Assembly: GCA_949113215.1 (NCBI GenBank)
Contig: CARZYU010000004.1
Span: 11,262 to 25,289, forward strand
Length of the DNA stretch: 14,028 nucleotides
DNA from: an uncultured Bacilli bacterium
GTDB lineage: Bacteria; Bacillota_I; Bacilli_A; RF39; UBA660
Direction: 5' to 3'
Positions 7,487 to 13,871 of the stretch are shown piece by piece. Both the position numbers and the translations under genes were made by a program. Numbering within the stretch: position 1 is the stretch's first letter; each line of letters starts with the position of its first letter. Under the pieces are notes generated by a model, which was not told the DNA's origin, did not search any database, and saw only the letters and a list, made by a program, of their open reading frames with translations.

Positions 7487-9046
7487 TCACTTTATATGAT
7501 AGATATATTTCTTATTACGAATGGTGTATTCTAGTTCTAATTTGGTTGCATTCTTAAGTTCCACTGGACAACTGATATAAAGAATGTTTCCTTGATATTT
7601 TTGCCCTACAGCATCACTTATATTTACTACTTTTGTTACATCGTCTATGCTATATTTTATTTTACCATACTGACTTGAAAAGTCAATGAAGGAAACGCCA
7701 TCTAACCCCTCGGAAAGGAAGCTTAATTCGAGGATCGTTTTCCCTCCTCGTGGGTAAAGAGGAGACTTATTCATCTTACAACCATCGGCACTACACGTTT
7801 CGTGATAATAATTGGTAACGTCTTTCCATCCCGCTTGCTCAAATGTGATATGATGAACTTCTGTCGGACGAAACGGAAGCGTAAATCCTTCTCCCCATTT
7901 AAATTCTCCTACCGTTTCTATTTTCGAGACATCTTCTACTTTTAATTTGAACTTTCTCGCCTTTAATTCGTTTGCCCCCAATACTTGCTGGTAATAAAGA
8001 ACGAACCGATCTTTCTCTAAGGAACGATCCACTTCATAAATGAGTAGAACATTACGCGCTTCTCCTGGGGCTAGTTCTTTTTTCTCATAACCATTCCCCA
8101 AATCTTTGAAAGCATCGTTATAACGCAGTGTTGGCGTGTAAGAATTGGTACGATTGATAATACGGAAGCGTTCGGTATTTAACATGACGGAATTTCCTGT
8201 GACATTTTTAATCGTTGTATCAACAATCAAAAATTGCTTCTTGCTATTCTTTCCTGTCATATAATTTCCCGCTTTGTCTTTGTCCGTCAAATAACTTTTA
8301 TTGATCTTAATCTGATAACTATTGGCTTGAATGGAACTTCCCTCTTTGTATACTCTATTGACTACTAAGTTATCATAAACAGTAAATCCAAGTAACACCA
8401 TAAAGAGGACACCTGCAATGATGGTGATTGGAAACGCATGCTCCATATAGAAATACTTAAGGTATCTTGCCTGTTTTTTCACTCTTCTTCGAAATTTGTC
8501 TTGGTCGACTTCATAACGAAATTCAAACTCTTCGTTATCCGTTTCTTCGGCGGTTAAAAAAGCTTCTTCTTCAAAACCAAACTTCGATAAGTCAAGTCCA
8601 ATTGCTCTGATCACTAGCAAAAGTAAAATTATATATTGTGGCATTTTTAAAATGACCAAGACATCTTTTAAGGCAAGTCCTGCTGCTGTAGTAAGTGTAT
8701 CCAAGTAAGTAAAATAATGATTTAAAACGAGAGCTAAAATGAATAATCCAAAGTACTCAATACAATAAACCAAATAAATTTTAAAAGGCTTCTTTTTATA
8801 ACGTAATAAGGCAATGATCACTACAAAGATGATGAGTGTTAATAGTAAAATGATATAAAATAAGGGACTTAAATACTTGCCAATTGGTTCTGTTAAAGGA
8901 TCGTAACTTCCCAAATCCATATAACTTTGTAAAAAGCCCGAAACACTTGTCGTCTTATAAAACAAAAACGCACACATGGCCACTAACAACCAGTGGATCT
9001 TTTTAAAGTGCTTAATTAAAAAGGCATACGGTTTCTTTAGTATCAT
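7487..9046 (-). CDS. Five-pass membrane protein with extracytoplasmic beta domain, first gene of Tad-like operon
   Basis: A 519-residue protein I do not recognise by name. Predicted membrane helices lie at about 17-31, 60-81, 88-111, 132-150 and 204-224. An acidic cytoplasmic loop (about 158-180) and a basic stretch (about 184-196) lie between helices four and five. The C-terminal 290 residues are outside and beta-rich; FLIVDTTIKNVTGNSVMLN (about 272-290) followed by a partner-strand pattern resembles DUF4352-type Ig-like domains. C418 and C423 (CSADGC) may form a local disulfide. The ATG has a very strong SD (AGGAGGGG, spacer 6) and a promoter lies just upstream. Its TGA stop doubles as the SD of the next gene. 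Being first in the operon it could be a platform, scaffold or export component, but nothing here shows which. Confidence 0.7.
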   Translation of the reverse strand: MILKKPYAFLIKHFKKIHWLLVAMCAFLFYKTTSVSGFLQSYMDLGSYDPLTEPIGKYLSPLFYIILLLTLIIFVVIIALLRYKKKPFKIYLVYCIEYFGLFILALVLNHYFTYLDTLTTAAGLALKDVLVILKMPQYIILLLLVIRAIGLDLSKFGFEEEAFLTAEETDNEEFEFRYEVDQDKFRRRVKKQARYLKYFYMEHAFPITIIAGVLFMVLLGFTVYDNLVVNRVYKEGSSIQANSYQIKINKSYLTDKDKAGNYMTGKNSKKQFLIVDTTIKNVTGNSVMLNTERFRIINRTNSYTPTLRYNDAFKDLGNGYEKKELAPGEARNVLLIYEVDRSLEKDRFVLYYQQVLGANELKARKFKLKVEDVSKIETVGEFKWGEGFTLPFRPTEVHHITFEQAGWKDVTNYYHETCSADGCKMNKSPLYPRGGKTILELSFLSEGLDGVSFIDFSSQYGKIKYSIDDVTKVVNISDAVGQKYQGNILYISCPVELKNATKLELEYTIRNKKYIYHIK

Positions 9047-9073
9047 AGGCTACCCCTCCTATTATCTATGTAT

Positions 9074-9102
9074 AGTATACCGTATTACCAAAGAATTGAA
9101 AA
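9074..9102 (-). promoter_or_regulatory. Promoter of the Tad-like operon
   Basis: On the minus strand, TTTTCA at 9097-9102 (4 of 6 to the -35 consensus) lies 17 bases from TATACT at 9074-9079 (5 of 6 to the -10). The predicted start of transcription is near 9067, giving a leader of about 20 bases before ATG 9046, just enough for the SD. It is the only good promoter seen for the seven-gene operon. Confidence 0.6.
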
Positions 9103-9127
9103 GCATTTCTTTTTCCCATAAATTACC

Positions 9128-9140
9128 AAAATAAAAAAGA
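9128..9140. repeat. 13-bp inverted repeat bracketing the plus-strand gene (left copy)
   Basis: AAAATAAAAAAGA here is the exact reverse complement of 10371-10383. The right copy is the T-tract of the plus-strand gene's terminator. Both are low-complexity A/T, so chance is a real possibility and a mobile-element end is not claimed. Confidence 0.3.
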
Positions 9141-9144
9141 CACG

Positions 9145-9168
9145 TTCGATTATCTAGTACTTATCGAA
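9145..9168. promoter_or_regulatory. Operator-like dyad within plus-strand promoter
   Basis: TTCGAT and ATCGAA form a perfect 6-bp inverted repeat separated by 12 bases. The dyad covers the -35 and most of the spacer of the plus-strand promoter, where a repressor would block polymerase. On the minus strand the same hairpin is followed after 4 bases by TCTTTTTT, so it could instead be a weak terminator shielding the pilus operon from antisense transcription. Confidence 0.35.
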
Positions 9169-9178
9169 AGACTATAAT
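9150..9178 (+). promoter_or_regulatory. Promoter of the plus-strand RhuM-Fic region
   Basis: A perfect TATAAT at 9173-9178 has TTATCT at 9150-9155 at 17-base spacing (3 of 6 to the -35). It precedes an SD at 9185-9191 and, after a leader of about 130 bases, the RhuM-Fic start at 9314. The weak -35 is compensated by the consensus -10. Confidence 0.5.
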
Positions 9179-9184
9179 ATTTAT

Positions 9185-9276
9185 AGGAGGGCACAAATAG
9201 AAAAGAGATTCAAATTAAACGAGATTTTAAATACGTTAGTGATTGGTTTATCAAACAAATGCATGATATGTTGTGA
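9185..9276 (+). pseudogene. Remnant of a short leader ORF with orphan SD
   Basis: An SD (AGGAGGG, 9185-9191) sits just after the promoter but is followed by no ATG, GTG or TTG at the right distance, only ATA at 9197. One frame from about 9193 reads like real protein (EIQIKRDFKYVSDWF, then IKQMHDML and TGA at 9274-9276). The ATA frame reads IEKRFKLNEIL and continues to TAA near 9284. A single lost base or a start-codon change could explain both. It may be the start of a gene once fused to or preceding the RhuM-Fic gene, or a regulatory leader. The function of the parent is unknown. Confidence 0.35.
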
Positions 9277-9296
9277 GCGGAAATAATAAATATAGC

Positions 9297-9302
9297 AAAG
9301 GA
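9297..9302 (+). promoter_or_regulatory. SD site of the RhuM-Fic gene
   Basis: AAAGGA lies 11 bases before ATG 9314. A second AAGGA at 9309-9313 touches the ATG and is too close to work. No other in-frame ATG occurs before residue 19, so 9314 is the best start. Confidence 0.55.
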
Positions 9303-9313
9303 CGTGAGAAGGA

Positions 9314-10279
9314 ATGAAAAATGAAATTATATTATTCGAAAATCAAGAAGTAAAACTTGAAGTAAATATGAAAGATGAAACTGTATGGCTATCTCTAGAA
9401 CAAATTTCAAAGTTATTTAATAGAGATAGAACAGTTATTGCAAGACACATTAATAATATTTTTAAAGAGAATGAGTTAAACAAAAATAAGGTATGTGCAA
9501 AATTTGCACATACCACTCAACATGGTAGTATGAAAGAAAAAACTCAAACACGAGATTTGGATTATTATAATTTAGATGTAATTATTAGTGTTGGGTATAG
9601 AGTCAAATCACAAAATGGTGTAGTTTTTCGTAAATGGGCTAATAAAGTATTAAAAGATTATATGATTAAGGGTTATGCAGTTAATCAAAAAAAATTAGAG
9701 TACCTTGAAAAAACGATTAAGCTAGTTGATATTGCTGGAAGAATTAATACAGAATTAAAAGGAAGCGAAGCTCAAGATATCATCAAAGTGATAAACAATT
9801 ATTCAAAGGCTTTAAATTTACTTGATGATTATGATCATAAAAGAATAACAAAACCTAATGGAAATACTAATAACGATAAAATAACTTATGAAAATTGTAT
9901 GAATGTTGTTGATAAGTTAAAATTCAATAGTGATAGTAATTTATTTGCTCTCGAAAGAGATAAAGGCTTACAAGCTATTGTAGGTACAATATATCAATCT
10001 TTTGATGATAAAGACCTATATCCTACAGTAGAAGAAAAAGCAGCTAATTTTTTGTATTTAATCACTAAAAATCACGCTTTTATAGATGGTAATAAAAGAA
10101 TAGCAGCTACTCTATTCATATATTTTTTAGAATTTTATAATATTCTTTATAAAGATAATGAACAAATCATCGATAACAATACATTAGTTGCAATTACTCT
10201 ACTTATTGCTCAGTCTAATCCTAAGGAAAAGGATATATTGATAGATTTAGTAATGAATTTCTTAAAAGATGATAAATAA
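9314..10279 (+). CDS. RhuM-family protein fused to Doc/Fic domain
   Basis: A 321-residue cytoplasmic protein. Residues about 1-125 are the RhuM (Virulence_RhuM) domain: a helix-turn-helix-like stretch (LSLEQISKLFNRDRTVIARH, 26-45), CAKFAHT (61-67) and the family signature YYNLDVIISVGYRV (84-97). The C-terminal half, about 190-321, is Fic/Doc, with motif HAFIDGNKR (254-262) matching HxFx[ND][AG]NKR. The GNK form, without the second Fic arginine, is closer to Doc, which phosphorylates EF-Tu, than to AMPylating Fic. I see no [ST]xxxE[GN] inhibitory helix. No antitoxin gene adjoins it; the RhuM half may control it. It is the only plus-strand gene and is more AT-rich: one 60-base line has 12 G+C, against 23 in a line of the U32 gene. 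Both suggest transfer. A toxin or defence role is inferred. Confidence 0.88.
   Translation: MKNEIILFENQEVKLEVNMKDETVWLSLEQISKLFNRDRTVIARHINNIFKENELNKNKVCAKFAHTTQHGSMKEKTQTRDLDYYNLDVIISVGYRVKSQNGVVFRKWANKVLKDYMIKGYAVNQKKLEYLEKTIKLVDIAGRINTELKGSEAQDIIKVINNYSKALNLLDDYDHKRITKPNGNTNNDKITYENCMNVVDKLKFNSDSNLFALERDKGLQAIVGTIYQSFDDKDLYPTVEEKAANFLYLITKNHAFIDGNKRIAATLFIYFLEFYNILYKDNEQIIDNNTLVAITLLIAQSNPKEKDILIDLVMNFLKDDK
9491..9513. repeat. Near-perfect 23-bp palindrome inside the RhuM-Fic gene
   Basis: Arms GTATGTGCAAA (9491-9501) and TTTGCACATAC (9503-9513) are exact reverse complements around one central A at 9502. The stretch encodes the conserved KVCAKFAH region. It could act as an operator or an mRNA hairpin, or be a chance result of coding constraint. 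Confidence 0.6.
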
Positions 10280-10343
10280 TTCTGTTTTGAGGTAATCATC
10301 AAAGACTAAAACAACCCGGTTAAAAATAAAGTGAAACAAAAAT

Positions 10344-10378
10344 AGTATCTAACGAAGTAAAATTAGGTATTCTTTTTT
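10344..10378 (+). terminator. Rho-independent terminator of the RhuM-Fic gene
   Basis: AGTATCTAA (10344-10352) pairs with TTAGGTATT (10363-10371) over 9 positions, two of them G-U, around a 10-base loop. A T-run follows at 10373-10378. It lies 65 bases after the stop codon. Confidence 0.65.
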
Positions 10379-10441
10379 ATTTTATGGAATTTCTTCCTCT
10401 ATATCCATCCATTTATTTGATAAAATTTTCCTCCTCTTTAT

Positions 10442-10467
10442 AGAACAAAACACATCCAACGGATGTG
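10442..10467 (-). terminator. Terminator of the U32-thioredoxin-trmL operon
   Basis: CACATCC (10451-10457) and GGATGTG (10461-10467) form a perfect 7-bp stem with a 3-base loop. On the minus strand it begins 7 bases after the trmL stop and is followed by TTTTGTTCT. On the plus strand TAATTTTT follows, so it may work both ways, facing the RhuM-Fic gene. Confidence 0.75.
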
Positions 10468-10474
10468 CTAATTT

Positions 10475-10996
10475 TTAAAATTCTTCTTCTCGTTCCAAAT
10501 AATCATTTCCTTTGTGAGGTTCTTCTCTTAGTAGATCGTTATAATCTTGTTGTCGTAGCACTTCATAGATGACGATCGCACAACTGTTAGACAAGTTGAG
10601 AGCTCTTACTTGATCGGTCATCGGAATACGCATACAATGGTCCAAATCCTTCTGTAAAATCTTTTTCGGAATTCCTGTGGATTCTTTTCCAAAGATAAAG
10701 TAGAGATCATTTCCCTCTTTATTTTGATAATCAAAACTAGTATGTGGTTTATGTCCATACCTAGTGAAGTAATAATAAACTCCCCTATTTTGTTTTTGAA
10801 ACGTTTCAAAATCAGGATAGACCTTGTAATCTAGTTTATCAATATAATTTACACCGCTTCTTCTCAAATGAGCTTCATCCAAAGAAAAACCAAGTGGTTC
10901 GATTAAATGAAGTTTGGTTCCTGTTGCCACACAAGTGCGCATGATGTTTCCCGTATTTTGGGGAATTTCTGGTTCGTATAAAACAATGTGATTCAT
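10475..10996 (-). CDS. trmL: tRNA (cytidine/uridine-34 2'-O)-methyltransferase TrmL
   Basis: SPOUT-class methyltransferase, 173 residues, normal for TrmL (CspR/YibK). The family methylates the ribose 2'-OH of the wobble base 34 in tRNA-Leu isoacceptors using S-adenosylmethionine, as a trefoil-knot dimer. The three SPOUT motifs are present: PEIPQNTGNIMRT (9-21), FIFGKESTGIP (100-110) and MRIPMTDQVRALNLSNS (122-138), the last two forming the knot and cofactor site. The ATG overlaps the TGA of the thioredoxin-like gene (ATGA, 10993-10996), with GAGGA 6 bases upstream, so translation is probably coupled. The acidic tail (YLEREEEF) is short and unremarkable. It is the last gene before the hairpin terminator. 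Confidence 0.95.
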   Translation of the reverse strand: MNHIVLYEPEIPQNTGNIMRTCVATGTKLHLIEPLGFSLDEAHLRRSGVNYIDKLDYKVYPDFETFQKQNRGVYYYFTRYGHKPHTSFDYQNKEGNDLYFIFGKESTGIPKKILQKDLDHCMRIPMTDQVRALNLSNSCAIVIYEVLRQQDYNDLLREEPHKGNDYLEREEEF

Positions 10997-11529
10997 GCTT
11001 CATCCTCGAGATTGGTAAGATCTAAGAATTGTTGAAAACGGTCAATGGAAAGAGGTGACTCTTCCGTTCCTTGAAGTATATTTTCTACCTTCTGATCTTT
11101 CATATAAATAATCGTAGGATAAGATAGGAGCGATTCTTTTAACTTATACTTTTTCTCAAATTCTTTTGCAAAAGAAGAAAAATCCTTGTGATCAGTAAGG
11201 TTAACATACGTCATTTTTCCTTCTAATTGGTTTTCTTTGATGATACGTTTTAATCTCACTTCAAAAGTACGACAATCTTCCTCCTCGGAGGTACAGAAAT
11301 AAAGCAGTGCATTTTCATTCTCTAATAAATAATGCTCAACTTCCTGCGTTTTGATTTCGGAAATCGTTCCTCGAATGATTGGAATGGTAACTTGATATTC
11401 CTGATAGGCACGATACCAATCACAAAGGTAGACAACCAATAAAATTGTAACAAGAACAATCCCAGCATAGATCAAATAGTTTCTGGTAGGACGATACGCT
11501 ACTTTTGGTTGCTTTTTCTTTTTTGTCAT
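10993..11529 (-). CDS. Membrane-anchored thioredoxin-like protein
   Basis: A 178-residue protein: basic cytoplasmic start (MTKKKKQPK), one membrane helix at about 18-36, and an outside domain. The domain has a thioredoxin-fold outline: ENALLYFCTSEEEDCRTFE (about 72-90), a following helix and strand MTYVNLTD, and SYPTIIYMKDQKV (about 136-148) with the cis-proline position at P138 and the usual next strand. The active site is not CxxC; C79 and C86 are six residues apart, so redox activity is uncertain. I start it at ATG 11529, because AAAGGG lies 8 bases upstream, while the in-frame ATG at 11550 has no SD. It follows the U32 gene after 53 bases and overlaps trmL by 4. A redox, chaperone or binding role outside the cell is possible. 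The thioredoxin-like fold is likely, its function unknown. Confidence 0.75.
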   Translation of the reverse strand: MTKKKKQPKVAYRPTRNYLIYAGIVLVTILLVVYLCDWYRAYQEYQVTIPIIRGTISEIKTQEVEHYLLENENALLYFCTSEEEDCRTFEVRLKRIIKENQLEGKMTYVNLTDHKDFSSFAKEFEKKYKLKESLLSYPTIIYMKDQKVENILQGTEESPLSIDRFQQFLDLTNLEDEA

Positions 11530-11537
11530 ACACTTCA

Positions 11538-11543
11538 CCCTTT
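11538..11543 (-). promoter_or_regulatory. SD site deciding the start of the thioredoxin-like gene
   Basis: AAAGGG on the minus strand, 8 bases before ATG 11529. The longer start at 11550 would place this site inside the coding region and has no SD of its own. Confidence 0.65.
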
Positions 11544-11582
11544 CTCTCATCTAATTTTATTTTACCACAGAAGTCTTTTATT

Positions 11583-13784
11583 TTACTTGCAAATTAATTC
11601 TAGTTGGCACTTTTTCACAACTTCTTCGATTTCCTCTTCGGTTTCATCTAAGAAGAACAACTTGAAATTGGTAATATGATTTTCTCGATAACATGGAATA
11701 TCAGTAAGGAGATCTACTGGTTCACTTGCCCAAAGATGTGTGATACCTTCTTCCCAAGACAAGGGATACCTGGATCCTTTACGATCTTCCAAAAATAGAC
11801 CTTTTTCTCCTTTGGTTACATTATATTTCAAAAGCATTAATTCCATGCGACCATATACTATTTTTTCAACATTGGGAAGATTACCAAACTCTTTTTCATA
11901 AGCCTTTATCATTCGAATGTCTTGATCTTTACTAGTTTCAACAGAAAGGGTTACTTTTTCTACTCCATAGGTACGATAAGCATAAATCGTATCATGATTG
12001 GTAGTATTTAAGGTATAGTCTACCTTTTTTCTTCCAGGGCATCGTAAACCACCTAATTCTGTCACAACGACACGAGAAGTATCGACTTCACTCGATTTCC
12101 ACCTAGGAAGGACGTAGAATACTCTATCATTATCTTTGTATTTGCTCCATAAGGTAGCATCACGAACTTCGACTTCATCAAAACCGAGGGCAAGACATTT
12201 TTTTAATTGTTCCTCTGTCCAAACAAAAGCACTTAAGTGATGAGTGATCTTCCAAGGAAGCATTGCTCTCTTTTGAAGAATTTCTCTTCTTTCCGTAGGG
12301 GTTTGTCTTGTTTCTTCTAGTTCTCTTACCGCTGTCCTTCTTAATTCGTTCAAAGCAGAAACCGGCAAAAAGATATTGGGTTCTAAATCAAACACTACTT
12401 TTTGACAACAGAATGGTGTATCTCCAAGCTTCAATAGTTTTTCCCTAATATTTTCTTCTTTGCTTGGTGCCGTTTTCGCTTCTTCGACAATCGGACTACT
12501 TTTTACGATCTTGTTTATTCCATCTTCTATCGTGAGCGTTGCAAGAGCGCCTCTTGTCTGAAACTTCATTGTAATGGGAATTTTCTTTTCTTCATACTTC
12601 TTTAATCGATCCATCAAATCATGGTCAATGGTTTTATGAAGAACATCCACGTTTTCTAATCCTACTTTATTATCCAAATAAACAATGGAGGAAGATTTAG
12701 CAGAATGGATCAATCTCTTCTTCTCATCATAAAGATAATTCACTATCATACCTTTATTGGCATGAAGAAACCTCACCCCATCTTCTTGAGTTAAAGGATA
12801 CTCTAATTTTACTTTTATCCACTTGGAATTCACTTCTATGACATTGCCTAGAAAGGCTCCAATGTGATTCGGACTTTCTAAATTCATTCTTTCTTCGTCG
12901 GTACTCAAAAAAAGATGACCTAACGTAAAGTGACGATTGAATAACGTTTTTAATTCGTACATTGTCTGTTCTTTGATGGAGACTGTTTTTGTTCTTTCGT
13001 ACTCATCCATGAGTTCCCGATAAAATCTCGTAATAAATCCAACGTATTCAGGACTTTTCATTCGTCCTTCTATTTTTAAACTTCGAATATCACTTTCTAA
13101 AATCTCATCCAACCTGGGTGCCGTATTTAATTCTTTGCAACTTAGAAGGTACCCATCTTGAAGGACAGTACCATCCTTACGCTTCAATCGATAAGGTAGA
13201 CGACAACTTCCAGCACATTCCCCACGATTTCCACTTCGTCCACCTACGATACTGCTATAGAGACAACAACCAGAATAACTCACACAAAGAGCTCCGTGAA
13301 TAAAGACTTCTTTTTCAATGTCAACATCCATTTTTTTGATTTCTTCCAAAGAAAGTTCTCGAGCAAGAACTGCTCGTTTCACTCCTAACTCCTTCAATAC
13401 TTGAAGTCCTTCTTTCGTTGCATTATGCATCTGTGTAGAGGCATGTAACTCTAGTTCCGGAAATGTTTCACGAAGAGTCTTTAATAAACCAAAGTCTTGA
13501 ACAATTAAGGCATCTACCCCAATGTGATTTAGAAATCGCACATAATTGATACAATCTTCTAACTCCTCTTCGTACATCAACGTATTTACCGTAACATAAA
13601 CTCTCACTCCAAAAAGATGAGCATAACGTACTGCTTTTTCTAATTCTTCTTTCGAAAAATTAGCCGCAAATTTTCTTGCTCCATAACTTTTCCCACTCAA
13701 ATAAACGGCATCAGCACCGTTATGAATTGCCTGATAGAGAGCTTCCATACTTCCACAAGGAGAAAGTAATTCTTTTTTTACCAT
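11583..13784 (-). CDS. U32-family protein with DUF3656, RNA cytidine/uridine hydroxylation type
   Basis: A 733-residue protein of the peptidase U32 family. Despite the name, characterised members (RlhA on 23S rRNA, TrhP/YrrN/YrrO on tRNA) support 5-hydroxylation of pyrimidines with prephenate-dependent chemistry. The N-terminus LLSPCGSMEALYQAIHNGAD starts a TIM-barrel domain. The U32 signature EVFIHGALCVSYSGCC is at about 159-174, then GGRSGNRGECAGSC at 181-194. C167, C174, C190 and C194 fit the family's metal or iron-sulfur cysteines. IEGRMKSPEYV (238-248) is also typical. LGDTPFCC and FLPVSALNELRRTAVREL (472-489) mark a DUF3656-like insert, as in RlhA. I choose ATG 13784 because GAGG lies 8 bases upstream; the in-frame ATG 13802 has none. 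It leads the operon with the thioredoxin-like gene and trmL. rRNA versus tRNA as substrate cannot be decided here. Confidence 0.92.
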   Translation of the reverse strand: MVKKELLSPCGSMEALYQAIHNGADAVYLSGKSYGARKFAANFSKEELEKAVRYAHLFGVRVYVTVNTLMYEEELEDCINYVRFLNHIGVDALIVQDFGLLKTLRETFPELELHASTQMHNATKEGLQVLKELGVKRAVLARELSLEEIKKMDVDIEKEVFIHGALCVSYSGCCLYSSIVGGRSGNRGECAGSCRLPYRLKRKDGTVLQDGYLLSCKELNTAPRLDEILESDIRSLKIEGRMKSPEYVGFITRFYRELMDEYERTKTVSIKEQTMYELKTLFNRHFTLGHLFLSTDEERMNLESPNHIGAFLGNVIEVNSKWIKVKLEYPLTQEDGVRFLHANKGMIVNYLYDEKKRLIHSAKSSSIVYLDNKVGLENVDVLHKTIDHDLMDRLKKYEEKKIPITMKFQTRGALATLTIEDGINKIVKSSPIVEEAKTAPSKEENIREKLLKLGDTPFCCQKVVFDLEPNIFLPVSALNELRRTAVRELEETRQTPTERREILQKRAMLPWKITHHLSAFVWTEEQLKKCLALGFDEVEVRDATLWSKYKDNDRVFYVLPRWKSSEVDTSRVVVTELGGLRCPGRKKVDYTLNTTNHDTIYAYRTYGVEKVTLSVETSKDQDIRMIKAYEKEFGNLPNVEKIVYGRMELMLLKYNVTKGEKGLFLEDRKGSRYPLSWEEGITHLWASEPVDLLTDIPCYRENHITNFKLFFLDETEEEIEEVVKKCQLELICK

Positions 13785-13792
13785 CTTTTTCA

Positions 13793-13796
13793 CCTC
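13793..13796 (-). promoter_or_regulatory. SD site deciding the start of the U32 gene
   Basis: GAGG (within AGAGGTG) on the minus strand, 8 bases before ATG 13784. The alternative ATG 13802 lacks an SD and would add six residues not typical of the family N-terminus. Confidence 0.65.
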
Positions 13797-13820
13797 TTTC
13801 ATTTTAACATCTTTCTTCTT

Positions 13821-13861
13821 TTTTCAAAAGAAAACACTTAAGCCAATTAGCTCCAAGTGTT
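13821..13861 (-). terminator. Terminator after the right-edge gene
   Basis: AACACTT (13833-13839) pairs with AAGTGTT (13855-13861), with an inner AGC/GCT pairing and small internal loop. On the minus strand the stem runs into TTTTCTTTT, beginning about 10 bases after the TAA at 13872. It separates the right-edge gene from the U32 operon, which therefore needs its own promoter or read-through; I see no convincing promoter in the gap. Confidence 0.6.
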
Positions 13862-13871
13862 CTAAAATATT

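Noticed and set aside
9271..9288. TTGTGAGCGGA matches half of the classical lac operator.
   Set aside because: The second half-site is missing, there is no LacI or sugar gene nearby, and an 11-base match is plausible by chance.
9185..9313. Riboswitch or attenuator in the leader of the RhuM-Fic gene.
   Set aside because: No conserved aptamer pattern or hairpin followed by a T-run is visible between the promoter and ATG 9314.
10618..10809. Second minus-strand frame of 63 codons within trmL.
   Set aside because: It is a shadow of the trmL frame, which carries all three SPOUT motifs.
7487..10996. Mycoplasma-type code with TGA read as Trp.
   Set aside because: TGA stops at 7487-7489 and 10993-10995 coincide with SD sites or starts of the next gene, as expected for true stops, and Trp is freely encoded by TGG.
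13801..13825. Extended -10 (TGTTAAAAT) with TTGAAA upstream, as a U32 operon promoter.
   Set aside because: Spacing is only 15 bases, and the predicted start near 13794 would remove the SD at 13793-13796.
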